Positions 42,946 through 52,054 of a stretch of DNA of 64,000 nt are shown here, piece after piece. How positions within the stretch are numbered: position 1 is the stretch's first letter; each line of letters begins with the position of its first letter. Under the pieces are notes generated by a model. The model had not been told where the DNA came from. It did no database searches and saw only the letters and a program-made list of their open reading frames with translations. The translations under genes were made by a program, and so were the position numbers. Source of the stretch: Mycobacterium senriense (GTDB lineage Bacteria > Actinomycetota > Actinomycetes > Mycobacteriales > Mycobacteriaceae). Location: the NCBI RefSeq assembly GCF_019668465.1, contig NZ_AP024828.1:4712001-4776000 (forward strand), in the 5' to 3' direction.

Positions 42946-43863
42946 GTGAAGTTCGCCTTTCCCGTTCCCCACCTGCTGCGCCTCAAGGCGATTACCCAGC
43001 CCTGGGAGGCGGCCGTCACCGGGCCCGAACAGCGCCGCATGATGCAATGCGCCGACCGGTGGGGCTACGACATGATCGCGGTGCCCGAGCATCTCGTCAT
43101 CCCCGCCGACCACGTCGAGTTGTCCGGGTCGCACTACCTGCACTCGACGACCGCCCAGGCCTTCATCGCCGGGGCCACCGAGCGGGTGGCCATCAACTCC
43201 TGCGTCACCATCCTGCCGCTGCAGCATCCCATCGTGCTGGCCAAAGCGCTGGCCACCGCGGACTGGATGAGCGGCGGCCGGATGATGGTGACGTTCGGGG
43301 TGGGGTGGCTGGCCCGCGAATTCGAGCTGCTCGGAGTTCCTTTCAAGGAAAGGGGTCGCATCGCCGACGAGTATCTGGCCGCCATCGTCGAATTGTGGAC
43401 CAGTGACTCACCGCGATTCGAAGGCCGGTATGTGTCGTTCGCCGACATCGCCTTCGAGCCCAAACCCGTTCAAAAGCCCCATCTTCCGATCTGGATCGGC
43501 GGGGACGCCGACGCCGCCCTCCGCAGGGCGGCCACCTTCGGGTCCGGGTGGTGGCCGTTCCTCACCCAGCCAGAAAAGATCGCCGGGAAACTCGACTACA
43601 TCAAGTCCCAGCCGGTCTACGACGGGCGGGAATTCGAGGTGATGCACGGGTTGGGCACCAACCGGGTCGGCGAAGGACACGTCGCCCGCCGCGCGAGCGA
43701 CCGCCCGGGCATGAGCGCCGCACAAATCGTCGACCGGTTGAACTGGCTTGCCGAGCAGGGCGTGACCGTGACCGCGGTTCCGGTTCCCTCCGTAAGTGGT
43801 GTGGATGAATACCTCGATTACGCGCAATGGGTCATCGAGGAGATCAAACCCCAGGTGTCCTAG
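42946..43863 (+). CDS. Luciferase-like (LLM) F420-dependent oxidoreductase
   Basis: 305 residues from GTG 42946. TIM-barrel luciferase family: the N-terminal MKFAFPVPHL, MMVTFGVGWLAREFELLG (a strong LLM motif), LPIWIGGDADAALRRAA and a C-terminal VPVPSVSGVDEYLDYA. Mycobacterial LLM enzymes mostly use F420H2 to reduce or F420 to oxidise assorted substrates. The substrate is unknown. Its stop codon overlaps that of the convergent membrane protein gene through CTAG. The divergent PadR gene probably regulates it. Confidence 0.88.
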   Translation: MKFAFPVPHLLRLKAITQPWEAAVTGPEQRRMMQCADRWGYDMIAVPEHLVIPADHVELSGSHYLHSTTAQAFIAGATERVAINSCVTILPLQHPIVLAKALATADWMSGGRMMVTFGVGWLAREFELLGVPFKERGRIADEYLAAIVELWTSDSPRFEGRYVSFADIAFEPKPVQKPHLPIWIGGDADAALRRAATFGSGWWPFLTQPEKIAGKLDYIKSQPVYDGREFEVMHGLGTNRVGEGHVARRASDRPGMSAAQIVDRLNWLAEQGVTVTAVPVPSVSGVDEYLDYAQWVIEEIKPQVS

Positions 43864-44744
43864 CGAATCTGCAGTCCGCGCCGGCGCACCCAATAGACCG
43901 CGGCGATGCTGCCCGCGACCCACACGCTGGTGGCGATGGCGAGGTGGACGAAACTTTTGGTGTCGCGCCCGAACACCGGCCAGATCAGGGCGGGCGCGTG
44001 CTGCCACAACACCCGGTGCTCCACACCGTTCATCGGATCGGCCACGTAGTACAGCGCATAGGGCAACGTCAGGGCCAGCACCCAACTGCGGGTGCGGCGC
44101 AGATCGCCGCGCTGGCGCCAGCGCCGAAGCAGCGGCTCGACACTGACCGGGTGCAGCACCGAGATGAAGTTGCCGACACCCAGCCAGGACACGATGGGCA
44201 CCGCGACGGTGGGGATCGTAATGCCAAGCCGCGCCGGCGTTTCCAGCCACAGCGTCAACGCGACCGCGGTGGCCAGGGTGGGCAGGCCGACGATCGCGAG
44301 CAGGGCGAGGTTCTTGATCAACAGGATTCGCCAGAATGGCACCCCGTCCGATAACCCCCGAAGGATGCGGTAATGGTCGGCGCCCAGGAAGTTGGTGGTG
44401 GTGACATCGGCGAGGACCCACGAGGAGAAGTAGGTGCCAACCAGGATCACCCAATCGTGGTGACGGCCAAGAGTCAGCGGCTGCACCAGCAACCAGCCGG
44501 CGGCGAAGATCACGTTGGCCACCACACCCATCAGCCAGGTGCGGGGCCGGGTGAACGACCACCGGATCTCGGCGACGATCGCCGGAATCAGGCGCTTCTC
44601 GAAGTCCTTGGCGGCACGCCGGGACGCGGCGGGACGCGGGGCCGACGCACGCACCACGGTGCGCAGCGCGGCCCTCACCCGCGGATGCGCCGACGCCCCT
44701 GCCTCCCCCAGCTCCGGGCCATCGATTCTGCGCGAGACGATCAA
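43860..44744 (-). CDS. Hypothetical multi-pass membrane protein
   Basis: 294 residues from TTG 44744, preceded by GAGGGGGG; no ATG or GTG is available in frame near by. A polar N-terminus of about 55 residues is followed by about six membrane helices (WLMGVVANVIFAAGWLLV, WVILVGTYFSSWVLAD, LALLAIVGLPTLATAVAL and others). The arrangement resembles the membrane part of ABC-2-type exporters, but no ATPase gene is adjacent. A separate possibility is an uncharacterised mycobacterial family. It is divergent from an FAD oxidoreductase gene 69 bases away. Confidence 0.7.
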   Translation of the reverse strand: MIVSRRIDGPELGEAGASAHPRVRAALRTVVRASAPRPAASRRAAKDFEKRLIPAIVAEIRWSFTRPRTWLMGVVANVIFAAGWLLVQPLTLGRHHDWVILVGTYFSSWVLADVTTTNFLGADHYRILRGLSDGVPFWRILLIKNLALLAIVGLPTLATAVALTLWLETPARLGITIPTVAVPIVSWLGVGNFISVLHPVSVEPLLRRWRQRGDLRRTRSWVLALTLPYALYYVADPMNGVEHRVLWQHAPALIWPVFGRDTKSFVHLAIATSVWVAGSIAAVYWVRRRGLQIR

Positions 44745-44813
44745 CTGACGTGCCCCCCTCGCTCTCGGTCGGTCAACTGCTCGCCCGTTATGTACGCAGG
44801 GCAGGATAACGCC

Positions 44814-45938
44814 ATGGACCGTAAGCGTGTCATCGTCGCCGGGCTCGGGGACTCCGGCGTCCTCGCGGCGATCCGGCTGGCCCGGCACGCCGACGTCGTC
44901 GGGATCTCGGCCAAACCCGGGCTGGTGAGCGGCCAGGAACTCGGTGTCCGGCTCTCGCGTCCGCACGATTGGGCACGCGATTACTGGATCCCATTCGACC
45001 GGTTCCGCCGCCTCGACGGCGTCGGCATCGTGCAGGCGACGCTGACGGGAGTGGACCTGGCCGCCCAAACCGTCTTCGGCCGAAGCGAAGACGGCACGAC
45101 CATCACCGAGCCGTACGACGCTCTGGTCATCTCGACCGGGGTCAGCAACGGCTTTTGGCGCCAGCCGACCCTGCAGACGGCCGCCGAGATCGGCGCGGGA
45201 CTGCGCGCCGCGCACGACCGGCTGGCCGCCGCCGCGTCGGTGGTCGTGGTGGGCGGCGGGGCCGCCGCGGTCAGCAGCGCGCTCAACATGGCGACCACGT
45301 GGCCGGACAAGCGGATCGACCTGTACTTCCCCGGCGGGTCCGCCCTCGAGGGACACCATCCACGGATCTGGCAGCGGATCCATGGCCGGCTGACCCGGCT
45401 GGGCGTCGGCGTGCACCCGGGACACCGCGCGGTGGTGACCGACGGATTCGCGGGCGACGAACTGAGCAGCGGACCGGTCTACTGGAGCACCGGGCAGCCC
45501 CCGGCCGACGCCGACGCCGTGCTGTGGGCGATCGGGCGGGCGCGGCCCAACACCGAGTGGCTGCCGCCGGAACTGCTCGATGGGCTGGGATTCGTGCGCG
45601 TCACGCCGGAGTTGCGGGTGCCCGGCCACCCGGGCGTGTTCGCGGTAGGCGACGTCGCGGCGACCGATCCGTTGCGCAGCTCCGCCCGTAACCGTGGCGA
45701 CGTCCTGGTGGCGCGCAACGTCCTCGCCGACTTCACCGGCCGGTCCCTGCGCACCTACCGGGCACCGACGCGGCGGTGGGGCTCGCTAGTGGGCATACAG
45801 CCCAACGGGCTGGAGGTGTTCCTGCCCACCGGCCATGCCTTCCGCTTCCCGTCCTGGTCGGTTGAGCGCGTGGTGATGCCGTGGATCGTGCGTTGGGGCA
45901 TGTATCGAGGGGTGCGCCAGAACGACCCGCTGGGGTAA
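44814..45938 (+). CDS. NDH-2-like FAD-dependent pyridine nucleotide oxidoreductase
   Basis: 374 residues from ATG 44814. Two Rossmann motifs are visible: GLGDSG at the N-terminus (FAD) and VVVGGGAAAVSSA mid-protein (NAD(P)H), with the C-terminal GVFAVGDVAATDP typical of the NDH-2/AIF/sulfide-quinone reductase superfamily. No redox-active CxxC is present, so it is not a thioredoxin-reductase-type disulfide enzyme. The C-terminal helix region (FPSWSVERVVMPWIVRWGMY) may attach to the membrane. Quinone or ferredoxin reduction is plausible. The next gene, an LLM enzyme, follows 11 bases later and is probably cotranscribed. Confidence 0.85.
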   Translation: MDRKRVIVAGLGDSGVLAAIRLARHADVVGISAKPGLVSGQELGVRLSRPHDWARDYWIPFDRFRRLDGVGIVQATLTGVDLAAQTVFGRSEDGTTITEPYDALVISTGVSNGFWRQPTLQTAAEIGAGLRAAHDRLAAAASVVVVGGGAAAVSSALNMATTWPDKRIDLYFPGGSALEGHHPRIWQRIHGRLTRLGVGVHPGHRAVVTDGFAGDELSSGPVYWSTGQPPADADAVLWAIGRARPNTEWLPPELLDGLGFVRVTPELRVPGHPGVFAVGDVAATDPLRSSARNRGDVLVARNVLADFTGRSLRTYRAPTRRWGSLVGIQPNGLEVFLPTGHAFRFPSWSVERVVMPWIVRWGMYRGVRQNDPLG

Positions 45939-45949
45939 GGAGCGAGCCG

Positions 45950-46924
45950 ATGCAATGCCGAATCTTCGCCGACCCCAGCAACGGTGCGACTTACCAGGAG
46001 CTGGCCGACTCCGCGCGGCTGGCAGAGCAATTCGGCTACGCCGGATTTTTTCTGTCCGATCACTACCACCCGTTCGCCGGTGACGGCCGGCCCGGGCCGA
46101 CGGACGTCTGGACGACGTTGGCCGGGCTGGCGCGCGAAACCGCACGCATTCGGCTCGGGTCGTTGGTGACATCGGTGACCTTCCGCCACCCCGGACCGCT
46201 CGCGATCGTGGTGGCGCAAGTGGACGAGATGAGTGAGGGGCGCATCGAATTCGGCCTCGGCGCCGGGTATTTCGAGCCCGAACACGTCGCATACGGGATT
46301 CCGTTCCCGCCCGTCGGGGAGCGTTTCGACCGGCTCGGCGAGGCGCTGGAGCTGATCACCGGGCTCTGGGAGACCCCGGTGGGGCAAAGCTACTCCTTCA
46401 CCGGCCGGTGCTTCCAGTTGCGCGATGCGCCGGCGCTGCCCAAACCCCGGCAAAAGCCGCGCCCGCCAATCATTCTCGGCGGCATCGGGACAAAGCGCAC
46501 CCCCGCGTTGGCGGCGCGGTTCGCCGACGAGTTCAACCTGCAGACCAGCCGTCGTCGCGCGCCGGGCGACCAGCGCAAGAGCGAACTCAAAAGCCCGGCG
46601 CGCCAGATCGAGCTGGTCCGCGCGGCCGCCGCGGACATCGGCCGCGACCCCGCCGGCATCGCCTTCTCGATGACCGCACTGGTCGGTGTCGAGCACAGCC
46701 GCGAACAGGCCACGGCCGCAATCGATCCCGCACACTTCGCGTCACAGACGTTCGACGGCACCACATTCTGCGGCTCTGTCGCTCAAATCATCGACGCGCT
46801 GGGCCGCTACACCGAACTCGGCATCTCCCGGCTCTACGTGCGGGCCCCGACCAACATGGCGAGCCTGGCCGGGAACTTCGAGTTGCTGGCCGCCGACGTG
46901 CTCCCCCAGCTCGCGAGGTTGTGA
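45950..46924 (+). CDS. Luciferase-like (LLM) F420-dependent oxidoreductase
   Basis: 324 residues from ATG 45950 with AAGGAG about 9 bases upstream. LLM-family motifs: YAGFFLSDHYHPF near the N-terminus, IRLGSLVTSVTFRHPG, IEFGLGAGYFEPEH and PPIILGGIGTKRTPALAA. It probably uses F420. It follows the NDH-2-like gene closely, so the two could exchange electrons or share a substrate, although that is inference. Its 3' end converges on the multicopper oxidase gene with 21 bases between stops. Confidence 0.88.
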   Translation: MQCRIFADPSNGATYQELADSARLAEQFGYAGFFLSDHYHPFAGDGRPGPTDVWTTLAGLARETARIRLGSLVTSVTFRHPGPLAIVVAQVDEMSEGRIEFGLGAGYFEPEHVAYGIPFPPVGERFDRLGEALELITGLWETPVGQSYSFTGRCFQLRDAPALPKPRQKPRPPIILGGIGTKRTPALAARFADEFNLQTSRRRAPGDQRKSELKSPARQIELVRAAAADIGRDPAGIAFSMTALVGVEHSREQATAAIDPAHFASQTFDGTTFCGSVAQIIDALGRYTELGISRLYVRAPTNMASLAGNFELLAADVLPQLARL

Positions 46925-46945
46925 CGTCGCTTGGCGTTTCGGCGA

Positions 46946-48433
46946 TCAGCTGCAGTTGAGCAGCAGCATGAGCCCGTAATCCATGTGGATTTGTTGATGG
47001 CAATGCAGCAGGGAAAGGCCGGGCTGGTCGGCGACGAAATCGATCTCCATGCTCTGGTAGCCGCCGAGCAAGGCGACGTCCTTGCGGACGCCGGCGGTCG
47101 GTGTCCCGGCGAACCGGGCGATTTCGAACGTGTGACGGTGCAAGTGCATCGGGTGCAGGTCGTCGCTGGCGTTGTGGAACCGCAGCCGGTAACGCCTACC
47201 GCGCTCGATGTCCAGCACGGGCTTGTTGGTGTCCATCGCAAAGGGCACACCGTTGATCGTCCAGACGTTGAACCCGTTATCCGCGGCGTTGCGTTTTTCG
47301 ATCAACATGTCGATGGTGCGGTCGGGCAGTTGAACGTCCGCCCGCTGGGGTGTGCCGAACAGGCGGTAATCCCACGTGAAGGGCGGGGGCGCTGCCCATT
47401 GCGGATCCCCGCCGCGCCCGGCATATTCGACGACCACGCCCATGCCGTGGCCGCGGTCGTCGTCGGACAGATCGCCCAGCACCCAGACACCCGGACTGGC
47501 CATGCTGACAATGGCCGAGATCCGTTCGCCCGCCCCGAGCCACAACACCGGCACGGCGGCCCGCGTGGGCACCGGGTTCCCATCCAGCGCGACGATGGTG
47601 AAGGTGTGCCCGGGCAGGGCCAAACTGCGTGTCTCGGTCGCGCTGCCGTTGAGAACATGGAACAGCACCCGCTGACCGGCCTGCACGCGGATGGGATCGC
47701 CGTGGCCCAGCATGCGCCCGTTGATCGCGAATGCCCCGTACCCGACCTCGTTGCCGGGTGCCTCACCACGAGCCAGCGAGGCGGCCATGGCCGACTCGCC
47801 TCTCTCCCTGAGATCTCGGTCCTGCTCACCGGCCAGAAAGTCACTGGCCATGTCGCCCCCGCGACTGAAGGCGGGTTCAAACTCCTTGAGCGTCAAGAAG
47901 ATTTCCTGATCGTATGCACCGGCGTCCTGCGCGGGCTCGATGTAGACCGGACCGACCAAGCCCGTGTACTGGCCGCGCGAGAGATCGGCACGCGGGACGA
48001 CGTGGGTGTGATAAAAGCGCATGCCCGCCGGGCCGGGAACGAAGGAGATCCTGCGCATTCCGTGTGCGGGTATGTCGGGGGTGCCCTCTTCGGCGGCGCC
48101 GTCGACGTCGACGCCGACGTGCTGGCCGTGCCAGTGCAACTGCTCCGGGAACTCGGTGTCGTTGAAGACGTCGACCCAGGTGCGCCGGCCTTCCTTGAAC
48201 CGCAGCAGCGGGCCGGGAAATTGACCGTTGTAGGTCAGGGTCGACACGATCCGGTCCGGGGCCAGTTCGACCTTCCCGGAGCCGATCCGCAACGTGTAAT
48301 CGGGTTTGCCGCCGGGTGGGCCCTGAGGCGACGGGCGCGAACACGCGGCCCCCGCCCCGGCACCGGCACTTCCCACCGCGGCCGTCAGTGCGACCCCGGC
48401 CCACTTGCCGAACTGACGCCGGTTGAGCGCCAT
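46946..48433 (-). CDS. Tat-exported multicopper oxidase
   Basis: 495 residues from ATG 48433. A twin-arginine signal (NRRQFGKWAGVALTAAVG) and a following lipobox-like AACS suggest export, perhaps as a lipoprotein. Copper ligands are readable: HWHGQH, YHTHVV, HPMHLHRHTF and HCHQQIHMDYGLM, i.e. type 1, 2 and 3 sites, with a Met axial ligand. Such oxidases (CueO/MmcO type) oxidise Cu(I) or phenols outside the membrane. The gene starts 2 bases after the ArsR-ArsC fusion stop, so it should respond to the same signal. The inducer could thus be copper, arsenic or another thiol-reactive stress. Confidence 0.9.
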   Translation of the reverse strand: MALNRRQFGKWAGVALTAAVGSAGAGAGAACSRPSPQGPPGGKPDYTLRIGSGKVELAPDRIVSTLTYNGQFPGPLLRFKEGRRTWVDVFNDTEFPEQLHWHGQHVGVDVDGAAEEGTPDIPAHGMRRISFVPGPAGMRFYHTHVVPRADLSRGQYTGLVGPVYIEPAQDAGAYDQEIFLTLKEFEPAFSRGGDMASDFLAGEQDRDLRERGESAMAASLARGEAPGNEVGYGAFAINGRMLGHGDPIRVQAGQRVLFHVLNGSATETRSLALPGHTFTIVALDGNPVPTRAAVPVLWLGAGERISAIVSMASPGVWVLGDLSDDDRGHGMGVVVEYAGRGGDPQWAAPPPFTWDYRLFGTPQRADVQLPDRTIDMLIEKRNAADNGFNVWTINGVPFAMDTNKPVLDIERGRRYRLRFHNASDDLHPMHLHRHTFEIARFAGTPTAGVRKDVALLGGYQSMEIDFVADQPGLSLLHCHQQIHMDYGLMLLLNCS

Positions 48434-48435
48434 CG

Positions 48436-49179
48436 TCAGCGCCCGACCGTACGGGTGCCCGAATCGGGCACAAAGAAGTCGATGCGGCGGCTCAATTCGC
48501 CTGCCACGCGGCGAAATTGCGGGTAGCCGGCACCGGCGGCCGACGGATCGGGCAAGCTCCAATGCATCGTGGTGGCCAGGTCGTGGTCGCTTGCGTACTC
48601 GCGCACCTTGTCACACAGCGTGATCACGCAGTCGAAGCGGCGTCGGGAAACCGCGGCCAGGGATTGGGGCCGGGTGCCGCTGAGGTCGATGCCGTATTCG
48701 TCCCGCATGACCCGTATAGCGTTGACGTGCAGCTGTGATTTCGGATGACTGCCGGCGCTCGCCGTCCGAATGCGGCCCTGGCCGCGTTTCTCGAGCAGCG
48801 CCGCGGCCATGGGTGAGCGCGCGCTGTTGCCGGTGCACAAGAACAACACCGACCGAGGTGCCGCCCCGGTGCAGAGCCCGGGCGCCAACGCCGGATGCAG
48901 CGCGGCGGCGGCCGAACGAAATGCCTTGGCGCAGTTCGTCAGGTTCAACCAGTAGTAGGTGTCGCGGCCATCAAAGCTGCTGCGTCGCGCATCGACGAGT
49001 CCGGCCGAACGCAACAGCCGCAGGTGATACGAGACCAGGTTCTGCGGCTCGCCGACGGCGGCAGCCAATTCCCGCACCCGGTGGTCCCCGGATGCCAGTT
49101 CGGTCAGCAGCGCCCACCGCAGTGGGTGCGCCGCCATCCGCATCAGCGGTGGAACGTCCGCCCGATCGGCCGCGGCCAT
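48436..49179 (-). CDS. ArsR repressor fused to low-MW phosphatase/ArsC-type arsenate reductase
   Basis: 247 residues. The N-terminal 1-95 is an ArsR/SmtB winged helix (HPLRWALLTELASG, LVSYHLRLLRSAGLV); the C-terminal from about 108 is a low-molecular-weight tyrosine phosphatase-like reductase with CTGNSARS (Cys115, Arg121). Compared with S. aureus ArsC (CTGNSCRS), the second P-loop Cys is Ala. The Cys in VITLCD corresponds to a redox Cys of ArsC. The usual ArsR metal site ELCVCDL is absent, so the inducer site differs; Cys83 and Cys103 are the Cys residues in the linker. It is cotranscribed with the multicopper oxidase and divergent from a permease over a clear operator. Confidence 0.88.
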   Translation of the reverse strand: MAAADRADVPPLMRMAAHPLRWALLTELASGDHRVRELAAAVGEPQNLVSYHLRLLRSAGLVDARRSSFDGRDTYYWLNLTNCAKAFRSAAAALHPALAPGLCTGAAPRSVLFLCTGNSARSPMAAALLEKRGQGRIRTASAGSHPKSQLHVNAIRVMRDEYGIDLSGTRPQSLAAVSRRRFDCVITLCDKVREYASDHDLATTMHWSLPDPSAAGAGYPQFRRVAGELSRRIDFFVPDSGTRTVGR

Positions 49180-49194
49180 ACTTCGGCACAATAC

Positions 49195-49210
49195 ATCAAA
49201 TTGATTTGAT
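49195..49210. promoter_or_regulatory. ArsR-type operator between the fusion gene and the APC permease
   Basis: ATCAAAT TG ATTTGAT is a perfect 7-2-7 inverted repeat, almost identical to the classic ArsR box ATCAA-N6-TTGAT. It sits 15 bases before the fusion gene and 72 bases before the permease gene. Binding here would repress the fusion gene itself and could affect both divergent units. Confidence 0.8.
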
Positions 49211-49282
49211 AGGTTAGCGGTGTCCGACCAGTTGTGTTCTGACCTCTGACTTTTGAGGAGACCCAGTGTCCGGAAGCACCCG

Positions 49283-50563
49283 ATGAGCACCCCGCCAGCC
49301 GGCGGCGAATTGCGCCGGAGCCTCGGTGTTTTCGACGCGGTGGTGATCGGGCTGGGGTCGATGCTCGGTGCCGGCATTTTCGCGGCGCTGGGTCCCGCCG
49401 CGCGTGCTGCCGGCTCGGGACTGCTGCTGGGCCTGGCGTTGGCCGCGGTGGTGGCCTACTGCAACGCCACCTCCTCCGCGCGGCTGGCGGCGCGCTACCC
49501 CGCCTCGGGCGGCACCTATGTCTACGGCCGACAACGGTTGGGAGACTTCTGGGGTTACCTGGCCGGGTGGGGCTTCGTCGTCGGCAAGACCGCGTCGTGC
49601 GCGGCGATGGCGTTGACCGTCGGCGTCTATGCGTGGCCGGAACAGGCTCATGCGGTGGCCGTCGCGGCGGTGGTGGCCCTGACCGCGGTGAACTACGGCG
49701 GCGTGCGAAAGTCGGCCTGGCTGACCCGCATCATCGTCGCCGTGGTGCTCGCCGTGCTGGCCGCGGTGGTGGTCGCCGCGTTCACCTCCGCGGCGGCCGG
49801 CGCCGTTCAACTCCGCCCGACCGGCGCCACCACCGGGGGCGTAGTGCAAGCCGCCGGTCTGCTGTTCTTCGCTTTTGCAGGTTATGCGCGCATCGCGACG
49901 CTGGGTGAGGAGGTGCGCGACCCGGCTCGCACGATCCCACGGGCGATACCACTGGCACTGACCATCACCCTGACCGTCTACGCGCTGGTCGCGGTGGCCG
50001 CGTTCGCCGTGCTGGGGCCGGGCCGGCTGGCCCAGACCGCCGCCCCGCTCGTCGAAACGGCCCGCGCGGCGGGCGCGGGCTGGCTGGTCCCCGTGGTGCG
50101 GGTGGGCGCGGTGATCGCGGCACTGGGCTCGTTGCTCGCATTGATCCTCGGCGTCTCGCGCACCACGCTGGCGATGGCGCGCGACCGCCATCTCCCCCAC
50201 CCGCTGGCGGTCGTGCACCCGCGCTTCCGGGTGCCTCACCGGGCGGAGCTGCTGATCGGCGTGGTCGTGGCGATTCTGGCCGCCACCACCGATCTTCGCG
50301 ACGCCATCGGGTTTTCCTCGTTCGCCGTGCTGATCTATTACGCCATCGCCAACGCCTCCGCCTTCACCCTCGGCCCCGATGAGGGTCGCCCACACCGCGC
50401 CATTCCGGTGATCGGGCTGCTGGGCTGCCTGGTGCTGGCGTTCGCGATGCCGCCCGGTTCGGTGCTGTCCGGTGTGGCGGTGCTGGGCGTCGGCGTCGCC
50501 GCCTACCTGATTCGGCGCTTCCTTGCCCCGACAGGGTTGCGGCACAACCGGAATCGCGCCTGA
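49283..50563 (+). CDS. APC-superfamily amino acid/polyamine-type permease
   Basis: 426 residues from ATG 49283 (GGAAG at 6 bases). About 12 hydrophobic helices; the first begins FDAVVIGLGSMLGAGIF, the conserved APC motif with unwound Gly segment, and ASGGTYVYGRQRLG follows. It would transport an amino acid, peptide or amine with protons or by exchange. Being divergent from an ArsR-ArsC fusion it may belong to a metal(loid) or thiol-stress response, but APC proteins are not standard arsenite pumps, so its cargo is uncertain. No ArsB or Acr3 gene is in the window. Confidence 0.9.
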   Translation: MSTPPAGGELRRSLGVFDAVVIGLGSMLGAGIFAALGPAARAAGSGLLLGLALAAVVAYCNATSSARLAARYPASGGTYVYGRQRLGDFWGYLAGWGFVVGKTASCAAMALTVGVYAWPEQAHAVAVAAVVALTAVNYGGVRKSAWLTRIIVAVVLAVLAAVVVAAFTSAAAGAVQLRPTGATTGGVVQAAGLLFFAFAGYARIATLGEEVRDPARTIPRAIPLALTITLTVYALVAVAAFAVLGPGRLAQTAAPLVETARAAGAGWLVPVVRVGAVIAALGSLLALILGVSRTTLAMARDRHLPHPLAVVHPRFRVPHRAELLIGVVVAILAATTDLRDAIGFSSFAVLIYYAIANASAFTLGPDEGRPHRAIPVIGLLGCLVLAFAMPPGSVLSGVAVLGVGVAAYLIRRFLAPTGLRHNRNRA

Positions 50564-50658
50564 CCTCGGCGAAAATCACCGAGATCGGTCGCGCACCGCC
50601 AGCGGGCAAATTCGCGGCGACGCGATTCCCCGCGGGCCGAACGGGGAAGACTGACCGG

Positions 50659-51156
50659 ATGTCCGACCCGGGAACCGAAGCATTCGACAAGCTGGTGGCG
50701 CTGCTGAACTATCCGATGTTCGTCGTCACCACGCAGGCCGACGGCACCCCGGCCGGCTGCCTGGTGGGTTTCGCCAGCCAGACCAGCATCCATCCGCCCC
50801 GGTTCATGGTCGGCCTATCCCGGCGCAACCACACCTTCCGCATCGCCCACGACGCCTCCCACCTGGCCGTGCACGTGTTCGACCACGACCACCTGGACGT
50901 GGTCGAACTCTTCGGCAGCCAGACAAGCGACAAGGTCGACAAGTTCGACCGATGTTCCTGGCACCCCGGCCCCGAAGGGCTGCCCATCCTCGACGACGCC
51001 GCCGCCTGGTTCGTCGGCGAGATCCGGGAACGTTTCTCGCTGGGCGACCACGTCGGGCACCTGCTCGCGCCGGTGGGCGGCAGTCCGCCAAGGGAATTGG
51101 AGGCCTGGGTGTCGTTCGGCGACGTGCGCGAGCTGGAACCCGGCCATGAGGCCTAG
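50659..51156 (+). CDS. Flavin reductase-like split-barrel protein
   Basis: 165 residues. The FMN-binding split-barrel pattern of flavin:NAD(P)H reductases is seen: YPMFVVTTQADGTPAGCLVGFASQTSIHPPRFMVGL at the N-terminus (in parts), then NHTFRIAHDASHLAVHVF. These supply reduced FMN to two-component monooxygenases or act as stand-alone enzymes. It is the only HsaB-like candidate in the window, but it lies 29 kb from the HsaA-like gene and sits with a RibD-like gene, so a different job is likelier. The next gene starts 3 bases after its stop. Confidence 0.85.
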   Translation: MSDPGTEAFDKLVALLNYPMFVVTTQADGTPAGCLVGFASQTSIHPPRFMVGLSRRNHTFRIAHDASHLAVHVFDHDHLDVVELFGSQTSDKVDKFDRCSWHPGPEGLPILDDAAAWFVGEIRERFSLGDHVGHLLAPVGGSPPRELEAWVSFGDVRELEPGHEA

Positions 51157-51159
51157 CGC

Positions 51160-51876
51160 GTGAGCGAGTCGCCCCGGATCAGTGCCGTACCCAGCATCAT
51201 CGAACTCGCGCCGTTCTACGCCGATCCCCCGGACGGCGTACGCGCCAACATGATCTTCAGCGCCGACGGCGCCGCCGCGTTCCGCGGTCGCGCCGGTCCG
51301 CTGTCCTGCCCCACCGATCAGCGGCTGTTGAACATCCTGCGCGGACTCGCCGACGTCGTGCTCGTCGGCGCCGGCACCGCCCGTGCCGAAAACTATGGCC
51401 CGGTACGGCTGAGCGATGCGGCGCGCGCCCGACGGCACCACGAAGGGCGGGCCGAACCACCCCCGATCGCCGTGGTGAGCCGCAGCGGTGAACTACCGCC
51501 CCGGCTGTTCAGCAATCCGGATCAGCAGCCGATCCTGGTGACCTGCGCACGAACCGCGGCACAACAGGATCCCGACGACGATCGGCAACACGTCATGGTC
51601 GCCGGGGAGGACTCGGTGGACGTCTCGCGTGCGGTCGCAATGCTGCGGGAGCAGGGCATGCACCGCATCCTGTGCGAGGGCGGACCGACACTGCTCGACG
51701 AGTTGGTGGAAGCCGATGCTGTCACCGAGATCTGCGTGACACTGGCCCCCAAGCTGGCGGCGAGCCAGCCGGTGGGCCAGCGGACACACCCGGCGGGGCT
51801 TCCCGCCCCGGTCACCATGCGACTCGAGCACGCGTTGGTCTGCGACGGCTACCTGTATTTGAAATATTGCCGATGA
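51160..51876 (+). CDS. RibD C-terminal (DHFR-like) reductase domain protein
   Basis: 238 residues from GTG 51160. The fold is the reductase half of RibD: VRANMIFSADGAAAFRG, LADVVLVGAGTARAENYG and CEGGPTLLDELVEAD, the last a strong RibD_C motif. The deaminase half is absent, as in M. tuberculosis Rv2671, which has been proposed to act as an alternative dihydrofolate reductase. It could reduce a pyrimidine intermediate of riboflavin or folate-type substrates with NADPH. Pairing with a flavin-binding split-barrel gene suggests flavin metabolism, but the distance to riboflavin genes is unknown. Confidence 0.88.
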   Translation: MSESPRISAVPSIIELAPFYADPPDGVRANMIFSADGAAAFRGRAGPLSCPTDQRLLNILRGLADVVLVGAGTARAENYGPVRLSDAARARRHHEGRAEPPPIAVVSRSGELPPRLFSNPDQQPILVTCARTAAQQDPDDDRQHVMVAGEDSVDVSRAVAMLREQGMHRILCEGGPTLLDELVEADAVTEICVTLAPKLAASQPVGQRTHPAGLPAPVTMRLEHALVCDGYLYLKYCR

Positions 51877-52054
51877 GCCGCGTAGGGCTCGCCGGAATGC
51901 GGGCGCGCAAAAGCGCTCAACATGCACCCGACGGCGCCTCTTCCTATGATGAAATTGCCCGGTTTGAAACCCGATCGAATCGCTTCCCGCGACATCGCTT
52001 GAAATTGATTGCCAGCCGCTTCCCCGATGCACACAGAATAGGATCACCCGCCAG

